This document shows, piece after piece, positions 12,158-26,700 of a DNA stretch of 64,000 nt. The notes under the pieces were generated by a model. That model searched no databases. It saw only the letters and a list, made by a program, of their open reading frames with translations, and was not told the origin of the DNA. The first letter of the stretch is position 1, and every line of letters starts with the position of its first letter. Position numbers and translations under genes: made by a program. The DNA comes from Tachypleus tridentatus (Eukaryota; Arthropoda; Merostomata; Xiphosura; Limulidae), in assembly GCF_004210375.1 (NCBI RefSeq), contig NC_134825.1, positions 67,819,558-67,883,557 on the forward strand, written 5' to 3'.

Positions 12158-13644
12158 CACTTTGCGTGAAGTGATTATCCTGAATTTCTGTATGGTGTTT
12201 TTAGATCTTTATCGGTGATTTTAATGGATGTAAGTTCTATCGTCAACTGTCAAACTTCCTTCAAATATGATCACATGCCTTGCTTTAGTCTAATTCAGAT
12301 ATCCTAATATATTACGGTAATTTTGAACTGCTGGGTAGATTAATGAATCCACACTTCATGTGGAACATCCTTACAAGATATCTTGATAAAGTTTTTCACA
12401 AGTTCTGTGAAACTATCATCCACACTCTTTATTCTGCTTCAAAACTATTTTATAATTATTATATACAGGGATGTAGAAGAAAAATTAAAACTGGGAGAGG
12501 ACCAAAGCTGATTGTGTGATTCTGTGATTGTATTATGTAGAGAAATCATTAATATTTTTTATTGAATATCTGTCTTAAGTGTGTTAACATTGAAATTGTA
12601 CAATCTGTAGATTGGGTGAGAAATTGGAGGCTGTTGATAGAGGTGATGGAAAAGGTGAAGGTTAAACTGTGACTAGGGTTTAAAAAGGGAAATTGAGCTT
12701 TTAGTATGTAAGGGATTCAGGGGTTGGTGATGACTTTAGGGAGGTTGTAAATAGTAATAATAGGGCTAGTGATGATAGATTTAATTTTAAAGAGAAGACT
12801 GCTGAAGAACAGATATCAGCTTTTGTCTTGTATAAGCGAAGAACTTAAGGAGAGAAAGAGTAAAAAGGGCAGATAAAGATGGATATGAAAAATCTGAGGA
12901 TGTTACTGTTATAGATTTTTTTTAGTAAAGCACATGAATAAAATAGTTTGTGGGGTTAAACAGGAAGAGAGAGATTGTGCTATTCAGGGACAAAGTTGGA
13001 GGATGTAACTGACAGAGCAAGAAATGCAGTAAAGGATGCTAGTAGTGATATGGTATTTATAATGTACATAGAGGCTACAGATGCAGAGTAGGATAGATCA
13101 GAGAAGCTGATTGTTAAGTACAAGGCATTAATAAATAATGGCTATAATTCTATCAAGGATAGTGCTAAGAAATAACTGTGGAGATGAAACTATAAGTAGG
13201 TCACTAAGACTGAATAATAGGGTTGTGTTTATATGTAAGGAAGAGCAGGTTAGCTACTGGATTTGTAGGATCAATTCAATGGCAGAAGTATGTTTTTTGG
13301 AATGGATGACTTACATTTTAATATTGTGGGGGCTTTCATGTTTGTAAGAGCTATTAACACAACTGTGAGAGCAACTTTAAACTGGGATTATACAGTGGAG
13401 AGGACCAGAATAATGAATTAAAAATATAATATAGAGAGGGGGAGCAGTGTGGGAACAAGGTATAAAGGTAGTTTCTAAAGGTAGTATGTTAAAGTGGTAT
13501 TATTGTAATACCAGTAGATTGAGAAATAAATTAGCTGATTTTAGAGCATTTGTTGGAAAATGTTTCAATATGACTGGAATAACTGAAACCAGCCTAAATG
13601 TAGACATTTATGAGGAAACACATTTCTTTGAGATATAGTGTTAT

Positions 13645-14934
13645 ATAAGGTCATCTCTTAAGTAATGTTCAATTTTAGGTTCAGAAAAAGGGGAAAGGAT
13701 TTCAAATACTTAATGTTATTTAATCAATAACATATATTCCATTATTATTAATTACTTCCTGCCAACAATTCACAAGCTTCTGAATGCTACTTCTATAAAA
13801 TTCTTGGGGTTTGGAGGAAAATAATGTAGAGAGGGTAGTTTTGACATCTTCATGTGTTCCAAGCTCTTTTCCATCAAGATAGTTCTGCAAACTTTGGAAT
13901 AGATGATAATCAGATGGAGCAAGGTCTGGAGAATAAGGAAGACATGAAAGTTTTTCCCAGTCTAGCACTTCAGTCTTTACAGATGTGATCTTTGCTGTAT
14001 GGGGACTTGGATTGTCCTGGTGTAACACAACACCTTTACGATTGATCAGAGCAGGCCTCTTTTCTTTCAGTGCAACATTCAGATGCTCTAACTGTTGACA
14101 ATAGAAGTTGTATTTGTTAAATTGAGTATTAGGAACTCAAAGTGGATTGCACCAACAATATCCCACCAAATGCTTAACAAGACCTTCCCTTTCCTTGGGT
14201 GGAGGCCCATTTTGAGTTGTGCTTCAGCCAGTTTACCTGCACTGAACCATTGTCTGTGGCACTTAACATTTTTATAAGATATCCATTTTAATTTCCAGTC
14301 ACTAACCTGTCCAAAAAAAAGGTGAGTTTCACCAGAGTGCAGAGAAGTGTAAATGTTTGCTCTTGCTCCAAGGTTGGCTTCTGTCAAATTATGGGGATCC
14401 ATTTTCTAAGTTTTGACACCTTTCCAAGCTGTTGAAGATGATGGTGAACTGTTGAGGTGGGTTGAATTAAGCTTCTGTGCTACTTTTTTTCAACTGTTAC
14501 AGCACAATATTCATCAAGTGCAACCAGTAGTAAGTCGTCATTAAACTGAACAGGACGACCTGAATGTGGCACATCACTTAAGCAGTAGTCACCTGATCTG
14601 AACTTCTGAAACCACCTTTGACATTTTCTTTCATTGAGAGACTCTGCACCATAAACACCTAAAATGTTTTGTGTTGTTTCTGTTGCACTGTTGCTTTTAT
14701 AAAACTCATAAAGCATTATATGCCTAATGTGCTCCTCAGACACATCCATTTTCATAAGGGTTTATTTGATTAATGACCTGAAAAAGTGGAGTTGGGTTAA
14801 TTTCTTTTATTTGTCTGAACATTTTTATACATGCCCTACTACATATTTTAGTCATTAAAGCCTTCTACAAAGACAGAAATGATGATGTACTTTCTGTATT
14901 ACATTTTCAGACATTACTTATGGGATGATCTTAT
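13645..14934 (-). mobile_element. Mariner element nested in the LINE
   Basis: About 1.29 kb, typical mariner length. The inverted ends read taaggtcatctcttaagta at 13646 and, reverse-complemented from the right end, taagatcatcccataagtaa, each next to a TA. Removing the element rejoins the LINE endonuclease coding traces. Confidence 0.88.
13720..14755 (-). pseudogene. Mariner transposase, frame-broken
   Basis: The N-terminal helix-turn-helix region starts at 14755 (MKMDVSEEHIRHIMLYEFYK; later KCQRWFQKFRSGD and SGRP). A middle section at 14402-14088 carries LHPRKGKVLLSIWWD. The C-terminal part at 14028-13720 carries HQDNPSPHTA and YSPDLAPSDYHLFQSL, the hallmark of the mariner DDD catalytic domain. 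The three parts lie in different frames with stops between, so no functional transposase can be made. Confidence 0.88.
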
Positions 14935-15799
14935 AGATTTATTTGTAGGGGAAGAATGACTATGTAAAATGTGAGTTACAGCCTATTCAAGTTGAGGTTT
15001 TCAAAGCTAATATCAGTGATATAAATTCTGTTTGGATTTCTGTTAGTGGTTATAAGGGGAGAAGGCTTTTAGTTACAACTTGTTACAGACCACCAGATGA
15101 AATTAATGAGAAATTCTATAAGGAAATAAGTTTGATTTTCAAGCTCGTAGACTGGGAATGTTGGAGACAAAATATGGGGTTTTTAGAAACCATTCAGGAT
15201 GGTTTTTTTCAACAATTGAATAGGAAACCTACTAGAAACTGATATTTTAGAATTATTGTTAATTTCTAATGAAGAAGTGGTTATTAGGGTAGAAGTTGGG
15301 AAAAATCTGGGTGCAAGTGATCGTTGCTCATTTAGATTTTTTTGGAGATACAGAATAATGAAATTTTGGTTCCAAGTTTTTAGAAAAGCAAAGTTTGAAA
15401 AGATGAGAAAGAAATTATGTATTGTGAATTGAACAAGTGAATTAGATGGAGATACTGGCCAAGCACAAAAAGAGGGTTTTTAAATAAATTCTTAAATATT
15501 TGAAATAGACAGATTCTTTATAGAGAGAAAAGGGTGGTTGCAAGTACAAAACCAGGATAGTTCATGAAGGATATTTCAAGAAAAGCATTATGATTATTAG
15601 ATGTTTAAATTTACTACAGCAGTTGAACAATTAGGAGATTATAGAGAGCTGGTCAAGTGAAAAATTAAGAAAATAACTAGTAAGGATTTCTTCAAATGCA
15701 TTAAGGGTGAGCAGAGTGGTAGAATGTAGGTAGGACCTTTGAGGAACAATACTGGGAGGCTAATTATGGGATGACTAGCTTAGTATCTACATTTTGCTT

Positions 15800-17794
15800 A
15801 ATTTTTTTTTCTAATAAAATTTGAGCAGTGTTCCCACAACTTGAAATGTTGATAAATCAAAACAAAGTTGGATAAGATTGTCACATGAATTCTAAAGTTG
15901 TTAGAAAAATTTGGGAACTTAAATTCTGAAAGAGGGAGGAGCTCCTATGACCCCTAAATCAGCACCTACTTACGCAACATTAAGTAATGCAGTTATTAAT
16001 TATTGGAAAAAAAATGGATGGAAAGGGTTTGACTCCCACATTTACTACTCTATATCCATTTCTGCTTATTCAACATTAAATAATAATTATTAACTCTTGA
16101 AAATTAAGGGTCTTGGCCTCTCCCTCTTTGCAATCCATACCTTCCCATATAACATTAAAAATAAAGTTATGAATTTCTAGAGAGGGAGAAAAAAGGATGG
16201 ACTCTTTGGATCATTCTAGTTTTGTACTTGCTCGTACAATGTTAAATAATACAGTTACCCAATTTTAAGTTAGAAGCAAGTTACTATAAAAACAAGAAGA
16301 AGAAGAAATATTTACATCTTATTTATCATCAAAGTAGATAGAGAGCTGGCAGTTGGTGCTGTCAACCAGTTTCCTACCCTATAGTCAGAAGTTCAAATAA
16401 TATAGCTTTGTTCATAAACAACTGTAGTATTTCAATTAATTGAAATAATTGAAAACAATAATAGTCTTAATATTAATTAATTAATTACTGAAATAATCAA
16501 AAGCAATAAGTCATAAACACTAATTTTGGTCAGTTGGCTATTCTTGTGACAGTTGATTAATTTCCAAGACACTAATTAATGTAATTTTTCCTACCACAAG
16601 CTATTGCTAAATTAGCAGTGTAGGGTAATATGAATAGTTGATGGATCTGACATCAAATATGTAATATTATTGATTGACATTCTGTAACAAATAGTGGCAT
16701 GCACCCTTTGGACCCCAATTTATGCATGTAGGATTAAGATAACATATTCATTGCTTACAGAAATGTTGAAACTTTTTATGTTAAATAAAGTAGTAGAAAT
16801 AGATGGCATATCTGCATATGCATACAACTTCTTGCAATTATCATTATTTTCACTGTTCATTTAGTATTATGAGGTTGAATTTTCTGGTTATATTTTGTAC
16901 TGTTACGTATATAAACAAAATATGTCTTAAAATTTGTTTTTGTATTTTCATGAAAAAATACAGTTGATATGATTTCTACTTTAACTCATTTATACTTTAC
17001 AGCAGTTTGTTGATTTTCATAACAGTTATAAACTGTTTCATTGTTTAAATGCTCTTGTAATGGTTGTTATCACTGGATGGGTTCTCTTGATTATTTGTTA
17101 AAAATAAAGCAAAGTTCAGTCCACTTAATGATGATTAAAGCAATTTGTTTCTTGAACTGTAATGTACAAGTTCCACCAGCTACACCCTTACTAACTAATA
17201 AATATGAACAATCACTTGCTTAACAGTATTTTATTTTTTGAAACACAAATTCAAAATTTGCCTCAATAAGCTGACTTGCTGAATATTTCACTGATTAACT
17301 ACATAACTGAATAATTAATTCTCTTACTGTGATGTTTTATAACCAAAATTTTCTTCAAATCTCACAAACATTTTAAACACCACATGAAGTTTAGAGATTC
17401 AGGAAATATGTAAGTATTGTACATTGTCTCTTTATCATACCAAAAACACCTCTACCAAGCAGTACAAAACATCTAAAATAATAACATATAATTAACCATA
17501 ATCAAATGGGTACACTACTCATGAAGAATGTTGTGTATTTGATTTTATTAAGATAACTTTTCAAAAATAAAGCATTAGACATAGTGAAAGCATATATCAG
17601 TTTATGAAATTAAAGTTTAATAAATGGAGAAGACCTGTGATACCTTATGTTCGTTGTTTGAATACCAGTACCCCCTTCCCATATTGCAAACCTTTGGCAA
17701 TATCTGTGTATAATTATATGTTTGTTTCTCTAGATTCCACGTTATATGTTTCATCCTGTGCTTTGAACAGTCCTTTGTATTCAAGCATATAGTA
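15800..17794 (+). other. Region upstream of the AMPK beta gene
   Basis: AT-rich DNA without a recognisable gene. A noncoding first exon and promoter of the AMPK beta gene could be here, but I cannot place them. Short open frames at 17041-17223 and on both strands around 17604-17955 look spurious. Confidence 0.5.
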
Positions 17795-20700
17795 ATGGGG
17801 AACTCTGCATCTGGGAAGCGGGACAGGGTATTCATCAGACACTGATTGCACTCCATCTTCTCCAGGTAGAGAAGACAAAGCATTTGAATTTGGAAAGAAA
17901 AACAAGTTCTTGTATCAGCCTTCTCTGGAAGATAGTGATGATTTTCCTTTATCATTAAAGGTGAGGAACATCAAATAAAATATTTGTCATCCTGTTCTTT
18001 TGGTTTGCAAACAATATCTTGTTTACTTCACACACAAATATAGATTTTGCAGTTTATATGCTGTCTTCTACCTTTCCTGAGTGTTGTTAACATCAACAAA
18101 ATGGAAAATTTTCTCAGCTTATAGTGATGTGTGTGGAAAGCAAGTTTATTTTCCAAGGAAACTTCTTATACGGGACCTTTTTTTTTAATTAGTGATAAAC
18201 CTTTTAAATTGCATTTGCTGATAAAAGTATGATAATTGAAAAATTTAAGTCAGAGTGTATTTTAACTTGTATGTTTTATAAAATTGGCTAACACCTTAAA
18301 TAAATTTAACAATATCCTATTTGTCTTATTTTTATTGTTTTCTCATATAATAATGTCCAAGAAAGATCATGAATAGCTAACATTTATGTATATGTATTGA
18401 AATTCTAATGCCCATGTAATAAATCTCTTTTAAAATTGTTCTTGCTGAATTTTTGTCAAGGGAGGCATGGTGTTTGTTCATTATAAGTTTTATTATTGCT
18501 TGGGTAGTTGTTTTATTAAATTAATAATAATATGTAGTAGTGAGTCTGCGAAAGAAAACTTCCACAGCTGTGTGCAGCATTTAACTGGAAGAAAACACAA
18601 GTGTTCTTATCAACAGTGTAGTAAATGCAATATAATGCTCATTTAATGTTCCTGTGCATGTAGGAAGGGGAGATGCGTCCAAGAGCATCAACTATTACTT
18701 CAAGCACAAACATCAATGAAACTGCTCTACCGACTGTGTTTAAATGGGATGGTGGTGGCAAAGATGTCTATATCAGTGGCAGTTTTACACAGTGGGAGCC
18801 CTTGAAAATGGTACACAGGTAGGATGAGCAGAAGTTGAAATAGTAACTTGCAAATTATTTCATGTTGAATTATTGTAACAAATACCTTGAAATATTTGGC
18901 CCTTTTTATACCTTAAAATGGTGTAGTTGCTTTAGTCTTATTGATTAGTGTAGGAAATATTACTGCTAATCATCAGAAAGCCTAATGCTGTGAAATGGTT
19001 TGTTTATGATATTCATATATTATCTTGTTCCAGTTGACTGCATAACACTTTTAAGATGCCTACATCATGTGTTTTTTTCTTAATTGATATAGGGGGGTCA
19101 CTGTTAGGCATACATACAAGTTTAATTTTCTCTGTAATAAATCAGGATAAACAAAAATTTTAAACCTGGTGAACTTGCCTGTGAAATACCGAAAGCTTTT
19201 CCTTGTTGAGTTTGAAATCATACCGGCAAGAAAACCCATTACTATCAATTTCCAAATATCCTTTATGCATACCAGTGTATACAACACTCATCTCTAATTT
19301 TCTGCTCTTCCATGTGTGTGACATGTTACCATAAGCAACAGTGAATTTTATATAAGCTCTTTTTTTTCCACCATAATTATAAGTTTTTTTGTTGACAGCC
19401 ATACTGTTAACTTTGCTGCAACTTTCTTCCTGATACAAATATTTCTGACACTACTGGAAATTCTGTAACTTAGTTGAAGACCTTATTTGCATAATTTGCC
19501 TTTAACATACAGTGTAGAGTTGTAGTTCTGTTGTCCACTCTGGTTTTTCAGTGTCTTAGTACTGTTGTATAATTATTATCTTGGCAGGTAAGATTACCTT
19601 GTGGATGCTTAGTCAGCATAAGATGCCATTTTTGTTTGTTTTTGATGAAGGTTGGTATTTTTGCTCATTCCATATTGACCTTTAGTGTATGCAAAGTTGA
19701 CTTTGTCTGCTATGGTGGTTGCCCTAATGCTGACAGTACCCATGCTGATCTCATCTATTTTTATTTCGGGTATAGTATATATTTTTAGAATTAAACCTAT
19801 TTTTGTTACACTGGCTACTTTTGAAGCTAATGAAGGGAGTTACTGCCTCTACAGCATGTTCCTTCATAATATATGTCTGGGCTGCTCCCCTGAGAACCTT
19901 CCACTGCAGGAGTAGAATATAGTATTTACGTTATGTGATTATGAACCACCTCTGTCTGTTTGTTGACTCCATAGGTTCAATATATTATTGTCTTCATAAA
20001 ACTGACCTGTTTTTCTGAATTTAAAGGGTGTCTTATGAAATGGCACCCTTCTTCATGAGTGTTCTCTATTTAATTTTTTTCATAATGCTTATAAACTGTA
20101 CTCATTCTTTCTCACTCAGTTTTTCTTCTGTGAATTATTTTAGTTCTGGATCTTCCTAGGACTCTGCTTGTTTACATTTATTTTGTAATCTAGATTATTC
20201 ACTTCTCACCCTGTGGCTTGTAGTGATATATTTTTGTGTTTTTTTTCATAGTTAGCAGTTCCCACCTTTTTTACAGTTTGGGTTTTCTGGCTTTAAGTAT
20301 TTAAAAGGCAAATATACCTGAATTGTATTTTTTTTACATGAAAATAAATTTCAAACAGACACTTACCCCTGAAATGCCTTCTCTCCCTCCTCCTCAAAAC
20401 CTAATTTTTATCACAACTAAAACTTTCATAGCTACCCTTTTGTGACACATATTGGAAGCTATAACTAAGTACACCAATTCCACACCTTTTTCAATGCCCA
20501 GATAATAGCATAGTTGAAAAAGAAACAACCTGTTAGTAAGGTAAGATTTCCTTTTGGTGAATTAGTGCTTGGTTTTATTTATGACATTAGATTTTATAAA
20601 AGCTATTTTCACCAGACTTACTTCAATTTTTCCCACTAGTACAGAAGTAGGGCTAACTGACAGCTTCTGTATCACCCTTTTTAAAAATGGGAGTAATATT

Positions 20701-23700
20701 AACAACTCTACAATCATCAGACATTTATCTACTTTCTCTTGGCCTACTGTTATAAAAATTACAGAGGGGGGGCTTTTATTATGACGTTTAAAACCCTTAG
20801 TAAAACTTTGACCAGCCCTGTTCATTTATCTGTTTTTAATCTCTCAAGCTTTTCACTTACGTTCAAGAACCTATCATTTATATGGTTATCAAATGTAATA
20901 TTTCCCATCAAATACTCAATCAGGAATATTGATAGTAATTACTTTTATAAGAACAGATGTATTAAAAACAGAAAAGAATAAATATTTAAGATCTTGCTCA
21001 TTTCATTATCTACAACAAGCACCTTGCTGTCAGCATCTTTTAAGGCCCAATCTTTATTCTAACATTTTGCTTTCTTTTAACCCATTTAAAGTTCTTGCTG
21101 TTAGATTTAATGTTATGAGCCATCTATTTCACATAAATCCTTCAGATTTCACAGTTTTTGTTTTGTAATCAAATTCCTTGTTTTCCTTTAATTCTATAAA
21201 TCTTACAGCCTTTCTGCCAATTGTTTAAACTTATGGAATTTATCCATAATTTTCTTTTTAATGTTGTTAGTACTTCAGTTTGATTTATCTTCCCTCTTAT
21301 CCCTTTTCTCTTTTTTAGGAACATGAATATCTTGGATTTAAAACAATTTATTTTTAAAAATTTCCCAAACTTGTCTCGCATCACCTTTTAACTCCTTATT
21401 CCATTTCGCTTGTGACAAACCTACTATCTTCACCAGAAAATATTCTTTATGAAAATTAAGAACTAAAATTATTTTCAGTTTTATCACAATGTGTAGCAAA
21501 GCATCAAACCTAATTAGCAATGATCACTTGTTCCTTACATTTGTTCTCAAATGTTCCTTACTTCAACTATATTCTCGTTAGTGATTAACAACAAATCTAA
21601 ACATTTTCTCATTGGTTAGCTCTATGATCCTTTGGTATACAGTTATCCCATGCCATTCACAGGAGATAAGTTCTGAAAATTACTGCAAATGCTAAAACCA
21701 TGAATACTATTAGTAAAAGACAATATATATAGGTTTCAAACATACAGAAATATGGTATGTACAGTAACAACATTTCATAATAAAAAAATAATGTACAGTA
21801 ATACACACTAAAACAACAAGTAGAGAATTGTAGTACAGTAATGTAAAATAAATATATTTTAAACTAAAATCCTTTAACTTAACTTGCTTGTAATAATGAT
21901 GGAGAAGATAGTGATGATATTGACAGTAACGTTGAAGGTGATGAAAATGGCAAAGATGAAGTTGCTTGATGTTTTTGGTATGTTTGAGGGTCATCTGGAT
22001 AGCTTGAAGATGAGGTAGGACTGGCAGACAGGGTAGAGGTAGCAGAGGACTTGAGAGGGTCTGCACAAATACATGGTGGTTGAATAAAGACTGAGAACAC
22101 ATGGAATGCTGTGGTGTGTGGCACGAGAAGTGATTATACAACATGGTGCAAGTCTCACAATAGTTTTGGGTGTTGGTTCTTGCTAAGAACACATAGGAAG
22201 GATGCTATAGTGTGTGGCATGAGAAGTGATTATGCAGCATGGTGCAAGTCTCACAGTAGTTTTGGGTGTTGATTCTTGCTGTATCATGAATACTTGAAAT
22301 TGCAAATGATAAGGGATAACTATAGTAAAACCATTTTGTACCACTAAAAAATTTCTTTTAGTCACTACCAAACTCCATATAATATTCCATTTAGTGTGTC
22401 TAATATTAAACTCTTTGAGAAATATAAAATCATTATTGCTATGAGGACAGTCTTGATTGCAACTGTTAAATTAACTGGCTTATAACAAATGTCAGTAAAA
22501 TATTTTTTACCTTTGAAAACCATGGTTGCAACCCTTACAGATTCAACCTCTTCACTACAGTTAATGTCTTCAGACCCAACAAGCTGTAGCTCATCCCTTA
22601 TATAAAGAGCCACCCCACCCCTTTAAAAAAAGTCTGTCATGATTAAACAACTTATAAACTAGGATTTCAAAATAACTCCTATTTCAGTGTTTGCCACATC
22701 TAACCAGATTTCAGAAATTTCCTATTATTTTATTGTTTTCCATTTCGACTAGAACCTGCAATTCAAATTTTCCTTTTGAAATGTCTAATATTAGTATAAT
22801 AAGTAGTGGAATTCTTTAACATATATATATATATATATAATATTACATTATTAAGTGGAGTCTGTCTTTAAGATATAATTTACCCTTATCCAGAAATTCA
22901 TCCCACATTTTTAACCAGCCCATCCATTGCTATGATTATATCCCCAATAATCTTGCATTTAAGCCTTGGATCTTGATTAGGGGTTCATTACTACACCTAG
23001 CCTGTGGGGGAACTCTCAAAAGAACAACTTATCCATTTCTGTCCCTCTGAAAACAAATTGTTATAAATTTTTAAGTAGATCTTCTAACTTACATTTTCCA
23101 ACGTTATTTACTCCTACAAGCAAATTTTGATCCACCTCTTCCTGCTGCAAATAACTTTCATCACCATATTTAATGAGAGAATCTCCCACTACGTAAACCT
23201 GTCATCTTATTCCTCACTGTATGCAGCCATAGATTAAAGTTTGTCACCTTAATTGTTATATCATTCTTATCACCCAAGCATTCTCATTTTCACTCTTCCC
23301 CAAAACAACCTTTACCCTAACTCTGTGTGATGTAGTCCAGCTCAAAAGTTTTGTAATTCTTGAAAAAGAAAAAGAAAAATTAGAACCTACTTAACAATCA
23401 GAGTTTGCAGGTTTACTTCTTATGTATACAAAGTGAGATTAAAATAATTTATCACCCTAGGAGTTATGTGGATATGTTTTAAATTATCAGTACTGATAAG
23501 TATCACCCAAAACTCAGTTTTCTCTTAATTTTTTGTAGAGCGAAAATTACTAATATTTTGTCAATTAAATTGTGAACTGAGTTTGTATTATGACTAAATA
23601 TGTATAGTTTCTTTTAACTTGTAGTGAACTGTATAGTGCATTTATGCATTGACCTATGAATTATTTAAAATTTATTTGTAATTTTAAAACTGTTTGTCTA

Positions 23701-26700
23701 CAGTCAGGACAACTTTGTTCTTATTTTGGATGTGCCAGAAGGTGAACATGAGTATAAGTATTTGGTTGATGGACACTGGCAACATGACCCAAAAGAGGTT
23801 AGATTTTGATATTTTTATGGTATTATAACTTTTGTTACTCTTACAGCTCTTAACCCTATCAATGTGGATGAGTGGAAGCCACTCAGCTTGTAATCATGAA
23901 AGTATCCATGAGATTAATTACTTTATAATTTTTTTTTATAATGTAAACACATCTTTGCAAACTTTTGCAGATTATTAGTAAAGATTACAAGGCTTTCATA
24001 CACAAAATATCAGATTTTTTTTTAAGATTTAAGATTTCTTGCATAATGTTTTTATCATGTTTTTTTTCTTTTTAAGTTTTGACTACGTAAAATGCAAAGT
24101 AATTTTGATTTTAAGATTAAAAATGCTTTTATGCATCAGAACATTTTCAAATTTTGCATACAAAATCTTTATAACTTCCAGATAATTATCAAATATTTTA
24201 AAGAAAAATTTTATATTTTATCTTTATTTTCAATACTGTATTTTTGTATGGATTGGGTCAATTTGACTGACTTCATAACCACCACAAAAAATTAGGAAAT
24301 AAATAAAATTATGCTTTTTTCATTCTAGAATGACTACAGGTTATAACATGAAAATACAAATGTTTAATCTGAATAGCTTAGCTCTCATGACATCATATGT
24401 TTATTATTTTTATTTTATTGACCTTTCAGTTATGCCTGGCTAAAATTACATAAATTGGAATGATGCAGTACACATACAGTTTACAAGTGACCTGTCTTGG
24501 CTGTGTTTTAGTGGACTAGTATTTTGAATAACACATTCACATTTCAGTTATAATACATTGTGTATGTACATACTTTATTATTATTATTTATAAATAAGTT
24601 TTTAATCAAGTTTTCTTAAAATGAAGTATTGCAAACAGAAATTTATATTTAGGATTGTGTTTGTAACATTTACTTTTAACTTAAGAAATTAACTAATGCT
24701 TAATACTAAAAGTTGAATTATAATCTACAAATTTGATACTGAATATTATTGGCATTCATAAAATAGTAATTCAATGAAATTTTGAACTCGTGTCAATACA
24801 TGAGATGACACAAAACATTAGCTTGAGATTTTGTATGTTTCAGACCTAAATACGGTTTAATTACTAAGCTTGAAAAAATATAGTGGAATTCTGTGTTATT
24901 GAAAAAGTAATTTATGATTATTGGTTATTTCCAACTGTATATATAAAACTGAAAAAAAAGAATTGTTTCACATCCTCCATATATAAAATTTAAATAAGGT
25001 TTAGCAATCTACAGCAAGCAGCAAACAAGTACAAAGTTTGTAACTAAAAGAGATAATTATCTAGAGGTTTTAAAGATTTCCCATGGGAAATTTGAAAATT
25101 TTCTGATGCATAAAAGAATTTTAATTTTAAAATCAAACATTACTTAAGAAATCTTAGAACAGCTAATGCTTACTGATAATATACAAAATTTCTTGAAGAT
25201 ATGCTTATTGATTTAAAGGTTATACCATGAAAACCATAACAAGTACAAACTGTTAGAAGGTTCGTCACTGGGAAGAAGCACATGCTAAAAGAGTTATTAA
25301 CTTAATATATTTAATTAAAAGAGATTTCTTGAAAATTCATCATAGAAAAAATATTTCTAAGATGATAATTTTGTATATTTTTTTATGGGTCTTGATAAAA
25401 TGGTCTTAAAAGCTGAAAGTAAAATCTGGACTTAATTTTCTAATACATTACAATTTGATATTTTTGAAGATAGTTTCTTTGAGCTATCAGAAATAATAAT
25501 ATAGAATAAATACATAATGTTTTCTTAAGATTATTCTTTACATTGACTGGGAGTTAAGAGTGTGTATATAATTCTGCACATATGTAATCATTTGATGCAC
25601 ATAATGGAAACTAATGTTTTAAATGGTTACAGTGCTCTATAGGAATTTACTTGGCTTTATTTGTAAATGTATTCTGTGCATGTATATATGACTGTTTTCA
25701 CTATAAGTAAAAACATTTCCTATTATATTTATTTATTTAGGGCAAAATGACAGGCATAAATTGTAAAGGAAAATGTCCCTGATTATATGAAGCAGACATT
25801 ATTGTTATTTCTGAGGCTTGTCTCACATCATAATGAGTAAAAATGAATTTATTATTTTTCACTAGAACTTATCTGAAAAACAGGCAAGGTTTAATTGTTT
25901 TGTTTTGATCCATATAGCCTAATGTTGATGACCCTAGTGGAGCCAAGAAGAACCTGATCAATGTCCAGAAACAGGATTTTGAAGTTTTTGAAGCTCTTGC
26001 CATGGATAGTGTAAACTCGGGAAGTGGTTCTCAAAGTAAGATTTAAAAGGACGTTTAAAAAAGATGTGTGTCATATTCACAGTTAGATGAATAATTTGAT
26101 GTCTATATATTTGTATCTAGCAATAATTATTTCCTTATGAAACCTGTTTTCATTGTGTTTGAAAAGTTTTACAGGTTTGATATTCACGTAATATTTTTTC
26201 AAGTTTATTCTTTACGTTGGCTGGCAGGTTAAGTGTTTGTATTCAATTATGTAAAGAATATTGTGTAATCATTAGATGTATGTAATGAAAATTGATGTTT
26301 CACAAATATCTGAATGTGAAAGTCCATTTGAGATGTAGCCACATCAGCTGTGTGTATGAGTTTCTTCCTCTTCAGCAATTAGCTTGAAGTTGCCACTTTG
26401 TTCTTGGTCTAAATGGAAACTGTTTCAGTCATGGTTGTGCCTCATCACCACACTAGGAAGCCCCTTATCAAACTTGTACAGCAGAATATTTTCTCAATCT
26501 GCTGAGGCCACTGCATCTGCCTAATTATCCAGACTTACAGTGACTTGAACTTTAAACTTGGTCTAATAGATCTCTTGATTCTTCATTAGGTAGAATTGTC
26601 AGTGCAACTCAACCATAACTTTTTCTCAGTATTTTTGTTGTCCAAAAACAAGGCTGGACCATGTAAGCTCAAAATCAAATGTTGTACTGCCTGCTTATTA

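Larger units (their letters stand above)
1..12638 (+). repeat. Inverted duplication, arm A
   Basis: This block (transglutaminase gene plus about 3.5 kb of 3' flank) recurs in reverse complement at 36656-46998. Its last 1.2 kb or so recurs in the same reverse orientation at 62728-64000. Arm A agrees with C out to ctgttgat at 12638 and with B only to about 12510. The left end of A is not visible because the window starts 16 bases before the ATG. Confidence 0.92.
12450..15800 (+). mobile_element. Decayed CR1/jockey-like LINE, split by a mariner insertion
   Basis: Frame-broken coding traces of a non-LTR retrotransposon. Near 13487-13640 the endonuclease N-terminus is legible (CNTSRLRNKLADFRAF, then GITETSLN). 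After the mariner insertion it resumes near 14960-15110 (SVWISVSGYKGRRL, TTCYRPPDEINEKF) and 15190-15340 (FLETIQDGFFQQLNRKPTRN, then a DILELLLISNEE-like segment). Many stops and shifts show it is dead. No reverse transcriptase domain is legible. The limits are approximate; the first 190 bases overlap the duplicated block. Confidence 0.72.

Noticed and set aside
17617-17955. 112-codon minus-strand open frame
   Set aside because: Antisense to AMPK beta exon 1; no recognisable domain, and the plus strand explains the constraint.
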